From: Planctomycetaceae bacterium
GTDB taxonomy: Bacteria > Planctomycetota > Planctomycetia > Pirellulales > Thermoguttaceae
Direction: 5' to 3'
Length of the DNA: 5,270 nt
Assembly (NCBI GenBank): GCA_031259095.1
Contig: JAIRLW010000489.1
Location: 1 to 5,270, forward strand
Shown: in pieces, positions 5,262 through 5,270 of the stretch
How positions within the stretch are numbered: the stretch's first letter is position 1
Layout: every line of letters starts with the position of its first letter
Position numbers and translations under genes: made by a program
Notes under the pieces: model-generated
The model's database searches: none
The model's input: the letters and a program-made list of their open reading frames with translations, nothing else
What the model was told of the DNA's origin: nothing

Positions 5262-5270
5262 TCTTTAAAA

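Noticed and set aside
5172..5270. ECF-type promoter (GGAA...AAC, about 16 bases, then CGTC) before the envelope operon
   Set aside because: GGAATTTTAACC is present on the minus strand, but no suitable -10 motif follows at the right distance. I cannot support sigma-factor control of the operon from this.

Overview
The window looks like a chromosomal piece of a Planctomycetota bacterium of moderate GC content. I infer this from three things. The RuvA carries a distinctive segment, FFELFCSVDGVGAKKALRAM, that I associate with planctomycetes. A membrane-anchored DUF1573-type protein and a lone ECF sigma factor lie nearby. The adenylosuccinate lyase is of the eukaryote-like type. This assignment rests on protein recognition from memory, not on a search. 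All seven genes read on the minus strand, so transcription runs from high to low coordinates.

Right-hand part (5171 down to 2442): a run of five genes. In order of transcription these are an 86-residue secreted or membrane-tethered peptide with nine cysteines; a 337-residue exported protein with a C-terminal membrane anchor (possibly LolA-like); an 84-residue membrane-anchored peptide with a CPxGxxCC knot-like tail; a 165-residue membrane-anchored DUF1573-type protein; and, after a 78-base gap containing a hairpin, an ECF sigma factor. The first four are separated by only 17 to 29 bases and look like one operon for envelope-located proteins. Whether the sigma factor shares this transcript or controls it is inference. 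I do not recognise this cluster as a described system; it is the best candidate for something new at the gene level.

Middle (2441 to 1690): ruvA, a Holliday junction branch-migration subunit, preceded by a plausible sigma-70-type promoter.

Intergenic stretch (1689 to 1174): 516 bases with no gene but dense structure. It holds a 283-base non-coding element with perfect 18-base terminal inverted repeats beginning GTAA, flanked by perfect 8-base direct repeats (AAAAAACG). This is the architecture expected of a MITE mobilised by an IS66-family transposase. Its interior is built from nested palindromes. A solitary extra copy of the terminal repeat lies next to ruvA, and a separate long hairpin made of 9-base GGGACATTA-type tandem units lies about 60 bases upstream of purB.

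Left-hand part (1173 to 1): purB, adenylosuccinate lyase, running off the window edge and missing its C-terminus.
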